A DNA stretch of 13,876 nt from F1-60-MAGs149 sp037133755 (GTDB lineage: Bacteria; Actinomycetota; Thermoleophilia; Gaiellales; F1-60-MAGs149): positions 1-13,876 of the forward strand of contig JBAXNN010000025.1 in assembly GCA_037133755.1 (NCBI GenBank), given 5' to 3'. The stretch's first letter is position 1. Every line of letters starts with the position of its first letter. This document shows positions 1 to 8,627 of this stretch, one piece after another. The translations under genes were made by a program, and so were the position numbers. The notes under the pieces were generated by a model, which saw only the letters and a program-made list of their open reading frames with translations, had not been told where the DNA came from and made no database searches.

Positions 1-2
1 AT

Positions 3-3000
3 CCCGCGACGATGCGAGTCACCCGCACCCAGGACGCCGCCGGGCGCTTCTTCGACTACACCTACGACGCCGCCGGCAACGTCACGCAGCTGCGCGACGT
101 GCGCGCCGGGCTCGTCACCGAGACGCGGTACGACGCCCTCGGCCGTCCGATCGAGCAAATCGGCCCGACGACGACCCCGACCAGCCCGACCGCGCCGCGC
201 ACGTTCACGCAATACGACCGCGACGCCAACGGCAATCCGTGGACGGGCCTGCTCGTGCGCTACTGGAACACCGCGGGCTTCGTCGGCGCTCCCGCAGACG
301 CCAAGGTCGGCCCGGTGCTACCGGGCACGAGCGGCGCGACGCCGATCATGGCGTTCAACTGGACGTCGAATCCGCTCGGCGGCTCCGGCCCCTGGAGCGC
401 GCGGCTGACCGGCCGGTACAAGGCCGACACCGACGGCGTCTACCGCTTCGCCAACACCACCTCGGCGCCGATGTGGGTCAACGGCAAGGTCTGCTCGCCG
501 TCGTGCGACACGCAGCTCACCTCGGGGAGCTCCGCCTTCCTCCAGCTCGACGTCTCCAGCGCGGATGGGTCGGGTGCCGGCATCAACGCCACGGTCCAGC
601 GCCTCGACCAGGCCGGCGCGCCGCAGACCGCCGCCGCACCGATTCCGTCCGCGAGCCTGCGTCCCAACCTCAACCTCGCGACCGCCAGCACGACCAACGA
701 GTTCATCCCCGGGCAGGGCATCACGCCGCTGACCTCGCGCTACACCTACGACGTCAACAGCGGCGCGATCACCGCATCGCAGTCGCCGAGCGGCGCCACG
801 ATCACCCGCACGTACGCGCCGTACGACCCGGCCAACGGCCAGTACGGCGAGGCGACCAGCATCACCAACGCGGCGGGGCAGACCGCGACGACGCAGTACT
901 CAAAGGCCGGGACCTTCACACCTGATTGCACCGGCAACGCCGTCGAGCAGACGGGCCTGCCGAACGGCACCATCGTCGGCGATGCCTCAGTGCTGCAGTC
1001 GACCGCGCCGAACGGAGCCGCCGTCGGCGTCAGCACGAAGGGCACCATCCAGTGCAGCGACGTCAGCGCGAAGGGCGACGTCACGGTCTCCACGATCGCC
1101 GGCACGGGCGACACCTACGAGGTGAGCCACTACCTGATGATCGACAACAACCCGCTGCACACGGGCGTGCTCACCGGTACGGGCGGCGGCGCGACGGCGG
1201 AGCAGACCTGGTTCGACATCACCGGCACGCCGTGGAAGAGCACCGATGCGTTCGGCACCGTCACGACCCGTGACATCGACCCCGCCACCGGGCTGATCCG
1301 CTCGGCCACTGATACCACGCAGTCCGGCACCAAGCGCACCACGTCGTACACCTACACGCCAACGGGTGACGTCAGGACCATCGCCATCGACGGCAAGACG
1401 CTCCTCACGAAGACGTACGACACGAGCGGACGCGTGATCCGCGTCGACTACGCCGACGGCACCGTCCAGACGACGACGTACGACGGCACGAGCCGCCCAC
1501 AGACCGTCGCGTACCTCTTCGCCGACGGCAAGACGGCCAAGGACACGATGATGTACTCGCCGACGGGGCGGCGCCTGTCGCGCACGATCGACGCACCCGA
1601 CGGCACCACCACCTACACGTACCGGTACAACCGCGACGGGCGCCTGATCGACACCGTCAAGACCGGCAGCAGCACGACCCGGCAGACCGGCTGGGCCTCC
1701 ACCTTCGACGGACCGGGCGGCGCAAACGGCAACCGGTCGTCGCAGACCATCACCACGCCGAAGGGCACGACCACAGCGACCTTCGAGTACGGTGCAGATG
1801 ATCGGCCGACGAGCACCACGAAGCCCGGCATCGCCGGCACCTTCACCGCCGACGCGGCAGGGCGCATCACGGACATCGGCGGCGTCTCGATCGTCCGTGA
1901 CGCGGCCGGCAACCTCCAGACCGCCACCGAGGGCACGAAGACCATCGCCCTGCTCACCGACGCCTCCGGCGGCATCGCCCGCGGCTACACCGACACCTCG
2001 GCTACGAACCCGATCACCGTCGTCGCCAAGTCGTCGGGGCAGGGCCTCGTGCTCGGCGGCAATGGAGCCGTCGCCGGCCAGATCGTCAGCGACAGCGGCG
2101 CCAGCATCGTCCTCGACGCAGCCGGCAAGCCGATCCGCTGGTCGTTCAATGACCAGCTCGGCAACGCCGCCTGGGCGACCGATGCCAGCGGCAAGGTCGG
2201 CGCCACGCGGCTCTACAGCCCCGATGGCACCACCATCGCCGGCGCGCCGCAGACCAGCATCAAGACGCCGCTCGACCTCGCCTCCGTGGGTAACGGCTGG
2301 CAGGCCGCCTCGGGCGCCTACACCCTGCCGCTGAAGACGCCGATCGTGCAGCTCGGCTCGCGCACCTACGCGCCCGACCTCGGCCGTTTCCTCGAACCCG
2401 ACCCGGCCGGCTCGATGAACGCGTACGAATACGCCGTCGGCGACCCGATCAACATCACCGACCCGTCCGGCCAGTTCGGCATCTGGGACCTCACCGGCGC
2501 GATCGTCGCCACCGTCGCCGGCATCGCCCTCGGCGCCCTCACCTTCGGCACCGGCACGTTCGCCGGCCTTGGCCTGGCCGGCACGATCCTGCTCGGCGCC
2601 GCGATCGGCGCGGTCTCGGGCGCGCTTGGCAACGTCGCCCAGACACTCGTCGACGGCACGCCCTTCGACTACAAGCAGCTGCTCCTCGAAACCGCGCTCG
2701 GCGCCGCCTTCAGCGTCGTCGGCGAAGGCCTCAGCGCCGGCATCGCCAAGGGCATCCGCTCCTTCAGAGCCTGGAGAGCCAACAGCCGCGCGAAGATCGA
2801 CGCGCGCGTCGCACCCGCACAGAACGCCGTTGACGACGCAGTATCGACTTCCAGCACCCGGTCGAGCGGCGAGTTGGCGAAGTATCAGGCGGCGAGCATG
2901 AATCCCCGGCTGACATTGGGGCTGCGCCAATTTAGCGATCCCTTGGAACCCGCAGCGCTCAACCAGGTCGTCGCCGCCGATGCCGCGGACGTCGTGTTCG

Positions 3001-3590
3001 CCGCCGAGTCCACGATCTCGCGCGGATCCCTCGCCGCGCGTCCCAACTCCGTCAACATCGTGCAATCAGCCGACAACCTGCAGGCAATGAGCGTTCGGCC
3101 TGACATCAGCGACACCGGCTCCATCATCGGCAGCGGTGGGGGACCGAGTCGCGGCACGATCGTCAGCGCCCGTGATGCAGTCAACGACATCCAGCCCGGC
3201 GCCCTCGACGACCTCTTCAACGAGCAGGCAGATTGGGTCGTCAAGCAACAGCAGCAGCAACTGCAGGACAAGTGGAAGCTCTTCATGGACGAAACGCAGG
3301 GCGTCAACCGCTGGAAGCCGGGCGACCCGGTGCCCTGGCAAGCGATCCCCGAGCCGACAATGAAGATGGCTGACATGCCCTTGTCGTACAACACGGCCAA
3401 GAATGGAAAGCCGGCCTGGTTCCGATGGCCGGAGGACACCCAAGCCTACTACCAGCGGTATTGGAACGGTCTCTCCAAGTACAACGAATATCTCGCGCCC
3501 GGCGGAGATTTTTGGCGGAACGGGAGCATCTACACCTTCAACGAATCGTTCCTCGGACCAGCGTTCCCTTATGTCCCTCGTGGCCGGTAA
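3..3590 (+). CDS. RHS/YD-repeat protein, 5'-truncated by window edge, orphan C-terminal tip
   Basis: The frame is open from the window edge. The ATG at 12 lies inside the repeat region and aligns with about residue 512 of the next gene, so roughly 500 N-terminal residues are probably missing. Numbering from that ATG: YD repeats (residues 1-60 and 240-640, with motifs such as YDALGR and YTYDAAGN) surround a PA14-like module at about 74-200 (RYW, RLTGRY, MWVNGK, and a Cys161/Cys165 pair). The RHS-associated core is at about 715-820 (GRFLEPDP, AYEYAVGDPIN, DPSG). A Gly/Ala-rich hydrophobic stretch at 826-905 may be a membrane or translocation segment. The last 250 residues resemble nothing I recognise: they contain a run of five Gln at 1079-1083 and a Trp/Tyr-rich end. 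RHS proteins are secreted shells that often deliver a C-terminal toxin; a toxin role here is inferred from architecture only. The tip DNA is visibly less GC-rich than the core, which fits tip exchange. Confidence 0.88.
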   Translation, partial: PATMRVTRTQDAAGRFFDYTYDAAGNVTQLRDVRAGLVTETRYDALGRPIEQIGPTTTPTSPTAPRTFTQYDRDANGNPWTGLLVRYWNTAGFVGAPADAKVGPVLPGTSGATPIMAFNWTSNPLGGSGPWSARLTGRYKADTDGVYRFANTTSAPMWVNGKVCSPSCDTQLTSGSSAFLQLDVSSADGSGAGINATVQRLDQAGAPQTAAAPIPSASLRPNLNLATASTTNEFIPGQGITPLTSRYTYDVNSGAITASQSPSGATITRTYAPYDPANGQYGEATSITNAAGQTATTQYSKAGTFTPDCTGNAVEQTGLPNGTIVGDASVLQSTAPNGAAVGVSTKGTIQCSDVSAKGDVTVSTIAGTGDTYEVSHYLMIDNNPLHTGVLTGTGGGATAEQTWFDITGTPWKSTDAFGTVTTRDIDPATGLIRSATDTTQSGTKRTTSYTYTPTGDVRTIAIDGKTLLTKTYDTSGRVIRVDYADGTVQTTTYDGTSRPQTVAYLFADGKTAKDTMMYSPTGRRLSRTIDAPDGTTTYTYRYNRDGRLIDTVKTGSSTTRQTGWASTFDGPGGANGNRSSQTITTPKGTTTATFEYGADDRPTSTTKPGIAGTFTADAAGRITDIGGVSIVRDAAGNLQTATEGTKTIALLTDASGGIARGYTDTSATNPITVVAKSSGQGLVLGGNGAVAGQIVSDSGASIVLDAAGKPIRWSFNDQLGNAAWATDASGKVGATRLYSPDGTTIAGAPQTSIKTPLDLASVGNGWQAASGAYTLPLKTPIVQLGSRTYAPDLGRFLEPDPAGSMNAYEYAVGDPINITDPSGQFGIWDLTGAIVATVAGIALGALTFGTGTFAGLGLAGTILLGAAIGAVSGALGNVAQTLVDGTPFDYKQLLLETALGAAFSVVGEGLSAGIAKGIRSFRAWRANSRAKIDARVAPAQNAVDDAVSTSSTRSSGELAKYQAASMNPRLTLGLRQFSDPLEPAALNQVVAADAADVVFAAESTISRGSLAARPNSVNIVQSADNLQAMSVRPDISDTGSIIGSGGGPSRGTIVSARDAVNDIQPGALDDLFNEQADWVVKQQQQQLQDKWKLFMDETQGVNRWKPGDPVPWQAIPEPTMKMADMPLSYNTAKNGKPAWFRWPEDTQAYYQRYWNGLSKYNEYLAPGGDFWRNGSIYTFNESFLGPAFPYVPRGR
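12..2471 (+). repeat. Diverged tandem duplication, copy 1 (RHS repeat region to core)
   Basis: About 819 codons are collinear with 5190-7637. They share the order YD repeats, PA14-like module with paired Cys, second YD block with WKS-DAFGT, a TYTYRYN segment, and the RHS core ending DP-SG. The proteins are clearly related, but the DNA has diverged, so this is an old gene duplication and not a recent one. Confidence 0.8.
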
Positions 3591-3656
3591 CCGAACACGG
3601 CAGCCGAGCCGCGTCCCATCGACCACCAGCGCCGAGGTCGCCGCGGGGCCCACGCG

Positions 3657-6600
3657 ATGATCTACCACCGCACCCCATCCGGCGCCCACCGCCTCCACGT
3701 CCGCCTCGTCGCGGGCATCGCGCTCGTCGCGCTGCTCGCACTCGGCTTCCTCGGCTGCCCGCCGCAGGTGCGCGCGCAGGTCAAGTGGCAGGATCCGGTC
3801 GCGCTTCCGCCCATCCCGGGCGCGACGACGACGGGGCGCATCATGCCCGCGCCCCTCAACGTCGAACTCGACGGAACCTTCCCGGTCTCGGTCACGACCC
3901 AGCCGACGCTGGTCTGGAAGAACGTGCCCACGACCACCACCCAGGTTGCCTTCAAGGTCGTGACGCTCGCGACGTCGAATCCGCAGACGATCTGGTCGAG
4001 CACGGTCGCCGTCGGGTCCGATCGCACCGCTCGCGTGCGCGTCGCCGCGGGACTCCTGCGGCAGGGGCACACGTACGCGTGGACGGCCACGTCGGTCGAG
4101 GCGCCATCGAATCGGGTCGGACCGTTCAGCATGACCATCGACATGCAGCGCGCGAGCGTGCAGCCGCTGTGGTCGCTCGGTGATGTGTCCGTGGCCGAGG
4201 CGACCGGTGAGCTCGTCTACACCTACGCGGGTCCGACCGTCAACGCGCTCTCGGGCCCGGTCGGGTGGTCGCTCACCCACCGCGACTCGAATCCGACACG
4301 TCCGGGCTCCGGGCTGCCAGCAGGCTGGACTCTTTCGATCTCCGGGAGCACCGGCTGGGAGACCATCAAGCTCAATGCCGGCGGCACGGTCACGCTGCTC
4401 AACGACGCCGGCGGGTCCGTCTCGTACACCAAGACGGGTGCGAACCAGTGGCAGCCGGCTGTCGGCCGCTACGCCTCCGCCGGGCAGTCCACGCTCCTCA
4501 CCCAGAACGCGGACGGCACGTTCAGCGCCACCGACGGCAACCGCACCGTCACTGTCTTCTCCAAGCCGACCGTCAACGTCGACGGCCACCCGACGAAGAT
4601 CTGGAACCTCGACGCCCCGACCATCCAGCAGACATGGGACGGCGGACGCCTCGCGACGCTGACCGACCCGGTCACCGACAGCGCGACGGGCTTCTTCTAC
4701 GGCGGGCAGAACAACTGCGCCGCCGCGACAGACCCCGGCTTCATCGCCGTCCCGCAGGGGGCACTCTGCGGAGTCATCGACTGGGCCGGCAACGTCACGA
4801 TGCTCGAGTACGTGAAGACACCCGGCGGACCGCAGATCGGTCGCATCGTGACGGGCCTCGGCCTCGGCGCTGACGCGCAGGTCACCGACATCGGCTGGGA
4901 TGCGAGTGGCCGCATCGTCACGACGCGCGCGCCGTTCACCACGCGGGTCGTGGCCTCCGGTGCCGTCGACGGCCTCGGCACCAGCGACACCAGCGTGATG
5001 ACGCAGGTCACCTACGACGCGCAGGGGCGTGTGGCGAGCGTCACTGCGCCCAAGGGCCTGAGGCAGAACGGCGCGTCCGTGAGCAGCGCCACCGCGACCC
5101 TCTCGTACGCGCCCTTCACCGTCACCGTCTCTGGCACCGGTGCCAACACGGGTGTGGTTCAGCAGACCTGGCTCGATCCGATCACGCTGCAGAAGACAAA
5201 GGAGCGGGACGGCCTCGGCAACATCGTCCGCTACGACTACAACCCCGACGGCACACTCCTGCGCACCACCGACCAGCAGAGCGGCACCATCACGGAGAAC
5301 CGCTACGACGCGCAGGGACGCCCGACCGAGCAGCTCGGCCCGACCCGCGGCGCCATCACGAGCCCCACAGCGCCGCACACGCAGACGGCCTACGACCAAG
5401 ACGTCAACGGCGTGGCTTGGACCGGTCTAGCCACGCGCTACTGGGACAACGCGGGCTTCAACGGCGCACCGATGGACGGGTCGACCGGCCCGATCATGCC
5501 CGACACCGGCCGCGTCGCCTCGGGTCTATCGATGAACTGGTCGACAAGCCCCGTCGGCAGCGGCCCCTGGGCGGCGCGTCTCACCGGCCTCTACGCCGCC
5601 ACCGCTGATGGCGCCCACGCGTTCCGCAATACCACGCAGGCGAAGCTGTGGATCAACGGCTCGCTCTGCGCGCCCACCTGCACCGTCAACCTCCGCCAGA
5701 ACGACACCGCCACGCTGCAGATCGACGTCGCCTCCGACGCGGGCGGTCCAGCCGGCGTCAACGCGCTCATCACCACGCCGACCGGGACGACAACGCCGAT
5801 TCCCACCAGTGCGCTGCGCCCCAACTACGGCCTCGCCACGTCGACCACGGTGCGCGAGCACCAGACGGGCGCCGGACTCCAGAACCTCGTCTCCAAGTTC
5901 GTCTACGACACGAACACCACCCAGCTGCTGAAGACGATCTCGCCGTCCGGCGCGACCCAGTCCCGCACGTACGAGCCGTACAACCCGGCGAAGGGCCAGT
6001 GGGGGCGCTCGACCAGCGTGACCGACGCAGCAGGCAAGACGACCACCTCGTCGTTCTACGACGCCAACGCCGCCGCCAACGACTGCGCGGGGCAGCCCTA
6101 CGCGCAGGAGGCCCAACCGCAATCGACTACCCTCGTCGGCGGCCGCACCGTTACGCAGGTCTCGGCGCCGTCCGGCGGCGCCCTCAAGGTGACCGACGGC
6201 ATCACCACCACCTGCGGCTCGATGCTCGCCAACGGCATCGGCACCGCATCGACCACGACGGGCGTCGGCCCGGACGTCACGACGTCGAGCTCCGAGTACG
6301 TCAACGGCAACCCGCTGGTCGTCTCGTCGTCGTCGACGTCGCAGGGCTCGACCGAGACTCAGATCGACCACGTCGATTCCAACGGCGCCATCTGGAAGAG
6401 CGTCGACGCCTTCGGCACGATCACCGTCTCGACCTCGGATCCGCTCACCGGCAACCTGCTCCGCATCGCCGAGAAAACCGCTGGCGGCGAAGAGCGCACC
6501 ATCGACTACACCTACGCTCGCAGCGGCGAAGTCGCGACAGTCAGCGTCAACGGGCAGGTGCTGCTCACTAACGAGTACGGCGCCGACGGCACCTTCCTCC

Positions 6601-8606
6601 GCACGCGCCTCGCCAACGGTGCAGTGCAGACCGTCGAGCTCGACGCCAACAACTTCGGCAAGAAGGTCGAGACGACGTTCGCCGATGGCAGTGCGGTCTC
6701 CGAATCCGCGACCCACTCGCCGAGCGGACGCATCCTGTCGCACACGATCACCGGCCCCGGTGGCACTGGCACGTACACCTACCGCTACAACGTCGACGGT
6801 CGCCTCGTCACGACCAAGCTGACCGGCACGATCCCGACCAGTTCGACGGCATGGAGCAGCGAGTACACCGGCGCCGAGGGAGCCGGCGGCAACCGCGCCA
6901 GCAAGAGCGTGACGCGCTCTGACGGCACGACCGAGACGACCGCGTTCACCTACGGCGCCGACAACCGCCTCGCCTCCGCATCGGCCGGGCGCATCAAGGG
7001 CGACATCACCTACGACGCTGCCGGCCGCGCCACGAAGATCGGCGCCGTCGACCTCGCTTACGACGCCGCGGGGCACCTGCTCTCGGCCTCCCAAGCGGAT
7101 CGGGCCTACACGTTCACCGACAACGGCCTGACCACGACCTTCACCCGCACCCAGACCGACGGCACCACGACCGCCGTTGCCGTCTCCCAGTCCGGGCAGT
7201 CGCTGATGCTCGGCGCGGACAAGACGATCCAGGCGCAGGTCGTCGGCCTGACCGACAACATCACCGTCGTGCTCGACAAGAGCGGCGCACCCGCGCGCTG
7301 GCTCTACGACGACATGCTCAGCAACATGACGTGGCGCTCCGCCGGCACCGCCGCTCCGGCGCGCACGCACCTCTACTCGCCCGGCGGCGAGCCAATCAGC
7401 GCCTCGCGCGGCGACAACCCCGCGACGCCGCTCGACCTCGTCGTCAACAGCCTCGGCTGGAAGGCCGGCCGCGGCGCGACGACGCTGCGCCTGGCCGTGC
7501 CGCTAATGATCATCGGTGCCCGCGTCTACACCCCCGACGGCGGGCGCTGGCTGCAGACCGACCCGACCATCACCGCGTCCCTCAACACCTACGAGTACGC
7601 CACCGGCGACCCGATCAACATGGCTGACGCGTCCGGCAACGCCTCCTGGGGCTGGCTGTGGGGCGCAATCGCCGCCGTCGTCGTCGGCGCCGTCGTCGGA
7701 TCGTTCACCTTCGGCATCGGCCCGATGCTCAGCGCCTCCTACGGACTCGGCGCGATCGCCGCCCAAGTCGCCATCGGCGCAGTTGGTGGTGCGATCGTGG
7801 GAGCCGCGGGCGAAGTCCTCACCCAAGTGAAGGACAACGGCGGCGTCATCGACTGGAGCTCCGTCGGCATAGCCGCCGGCATCGGGGCACTCTCCGGAGC
7901 GATCTTCTCCGGCCTGGCGGGCATCGCCACGAAGTTCCTCGCCGTCAAGGGCACCGTGCGGACACTCGTGGCAGCCACGCCCGCAGAGGCGAAAACGCTG
8001 AAGGTTAGCCTCGCGACCGTGCGGTCGACGGTGCGCAATGCCCAGGAAGCGAAGAATCTGAAACTCTTCAATGCGACCGGCAAGTTCCCGAACCAACCGT
8101 GCCCGCAACAGCAGTTCTTCAAGGACATGTTCACGACCAAGGGCTACTGGAACCGTAACTTCCGGAAGCAGCTCAACGGAACATCGACGAAGCAGGTCGC
8201 CGGGCAACAGAAAGCCGCCATGGATGACATCTACGCGAACCTCCCCGACAGCTCCTCGATCCGCTTCCTCTCCGGCAACAACGCCTCCGCCGAAGTCGCA
8301 AGTGCGCGCATCACCGCGCAGTACTCCGGCGAGATCCAGCAGGTGCAGACCAACGTGATCAAGCAGATCAAGCCGACGTACCAGCAGCCCAGCAACTACG
8401 TCGGCGAGTACAACCGCGGCGCCAGCGTCGTCAGAAACAACGACTCCGTCGATATCGAGACGCTGCTCATTAAGGTGAAGCCCCGAGACTCCGAGGTCGC
8501 AAGACCCGACTCCGTCTCCTCCGACGCGTTCCTCGACTTCGTGCTCCAGCAGAACAGGCAGATGCAGAAGATTCGCTCCGGCAGCCTCTCCGAGCTCTCG
8601 AACTGA
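3657..8606 (+). CDS. Secreted RHS/YD-repeat protein with PA14-like insert and orphan C-terminal tip
   Basis: A complete 1649-aa protein. A basic start followed by a hydrophobic core (residues 17-33) forms a signal peptide, with a signal peptidase I-like site after VRA (A40); Cys34 gives a poor lipobox alternative. Residues 60-165 look Fn3-like (GHTYAWTATS). Residues 170-230 match the opening common in secreted RHS proteins (LGDVSVAEATGELVY). YD repeats then run to about 1140, interrupted by a PA14-like module at about 583-708 (RYWDNAGF, RLTGLY, LWINGS, Cys671/Cys675). The RHS core is at about 1210-1327 (GRWLQTDP, YEYATGDPIN), followed by Gly/Ala-rich hydrophobic segments at 1332-1390 and 1400-1427. 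The final 220 residues have no recognisable domain. The gene follows the first RHS gene by 66 bp in the same frame, with no strong ribosome-binding site. An extracellular or surface role is likely; a toxin role is inferred. No immunity-like gene follows before the convergent hydrolase. Confidence 0.92.
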   Translation: MIYHRTPSGAHRLHVRLVAGIALVALLALGFLGCPPQVRAQVKWQDPVALPPIPGATTTGRIMPAPLNVELDGTFPVSVTTQPTLVWKNVPTTTTQVAFKVVTLATSNPQTIWSSTVAVGSDRTARVRVAAGLLRQGHTYAWTATSVEAPSNRVGPFSMTIDMQRASVQPLWSLGDVSVAEATGELVYTYAGPTVNALSGPVGWSLTHRDSNPTRPGSGLPAGWTLSISGSTGWETIKLNAGGTVTLLNDAGGSVSYTKTGANQWQPAVGRYASAGQSTLLTQNADGTFSATDGNRTVTVFSKPTVNVDGHPTKIWNLDAPTIQQTWDGGRLATLTDPVTDSATGFFYGGQNNCAAATDPGFIAVPQGALCGVIDWAGNVTMLEYVKTPGGPQIGRIVTGLGLGADAQVTDIGWDASGRIVTTRAPFTTRVVASGAVDGLGTSDTSVMTQVTYDAQGRVASVTAPKGLRQNGASVSSATATLSYAPFTVTVSGTGANTGVVQQTWLDPITLQKTKERDGLGNIVRYDYNPDGTLLRTTDQQSGTITENRYDAQGRPTEQLGPTRGAITSPTAPHTQTAYDQDVNGVAWTGLATRYWDNAGFNGAPMDGSTGPIMPDTGRVASGLSMNWSTSPVGSGPWAARLTGLYAATADGAHAFRNTTQAKLWINGSLCAPTCTVNLRQNDTATLQIDVASDAGGPAGVNALITTPTGTTTPIPTSALRPNYGLATSTTVREHQTGAGLQNLVSKFVYDTNTTQLLKTISPSGATQSRTYEPYNPAKGQWGRSTSVTDAAGKTTTSSFYDANAAANDCAGQPYAQEAQPQSTTLVGGRTVTQVSAPSGGALKVTDGITTTCGSMLANGIGTASTTTGVGPDVTTSSSEYVNGNPLVVSSSSTSQGSTETQIDHVDSNGAIWKSVDAFGTITVSTSDPLTGNLLRIAEKTAGGEERTIDYTYARSGEVATVSVNGQVLLTNEYGADGTFLRTRLANGAVQTVELDANNFGKKVETTFADGSAVSESATHSPSGRILSHTITGPGGTGTYTYRYNVDGRLVTTKLTGTIPTSSTAWSSEYTGAEGAGGNRASKSVTRSDGTTETTAFTYGADNRLASASAGRIKGDITYDAAGRATKIGAVDLAYDAAGHLLSASQADRAYTFTDNGLTTTFTRTQTDGTTTAVAVSQSGQSLMLGADKTIQAQVVGLTDNITVVLDKSGAPARWLYDDMLSNMTWRSAGTAAPARTHLYSPGGEPISASRGDNPATPLDLVVNSLGWKAGRGATTLRLAVPLMIIGARVYTPDGGRWLQTDPTITASLNTYEYATGDPINMADASGNASWGWLWGAIAAVVVGAVVGSFTFGIGPMLSASYGLGAIAAQVAIGAVGGAIVGAAGEVLTQVKDNGGVIDWSSVGIAAGIGALSGAIFSGLAGIATKFLAVKGTVRTLVAATPAEAKTLKVSLATVRSTVRNAQEAKNLKLFNATGKFPNQPCPQQQFFKDMFTTKGYWNRNFRKQLNGTSTKQVAGQQKAAMDDIYANLPDSSSIRFLSGNNASAEVASARITAQYSGEIQQVQTNVIKQIKPTYQQPSNYVGEYNRGASVVRNNDSVDIETLLIKVKPRDSEVARPDSVSSDAFLDFVLQQNRQMQKIRSGSLSELSN
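5190..7637 (+). repeat. Diverged tandem duplication, copy 2 (RHS repeat region to core)
   Basis: About 816 codons are collinear with copy 1 at 12-2471. Similarity stops just after the RHS core (DASG here, DPSG in copy 1). Beyond it both copies keep only a similar glycine-rich hydrophobic character before the C-terminal tips become unrelated. Confidence 0.8.
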
Positions 8607-8627
8607 GCGACTGACGCCTGCGCCCCG

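Noticed and set aside
3246..3260. CAG/CAA run as a possible slippery microsatellite
   Set aside because: Only five codons and interrupted by CAA, so strand slippage or phase variation is unlikely.
987..5399. Two long abutting minus-strand open frames (692 and 777 codons) under the RHS genes
   Set aside because: Their translations are Arg/Gly/Val/Ala-rich with no recognisable domain, and they lie opposite clear RHS coding sequence. Stop-poor antisense frames are expected in GC-rich genes.
5526..7370. A 614-codon minus-strand open frame under the second RHS gene
   Set aside because: Composition is Arg/Gly/Val-rich and without motifs, opposite well-supported YD repeats; a shadow frame.
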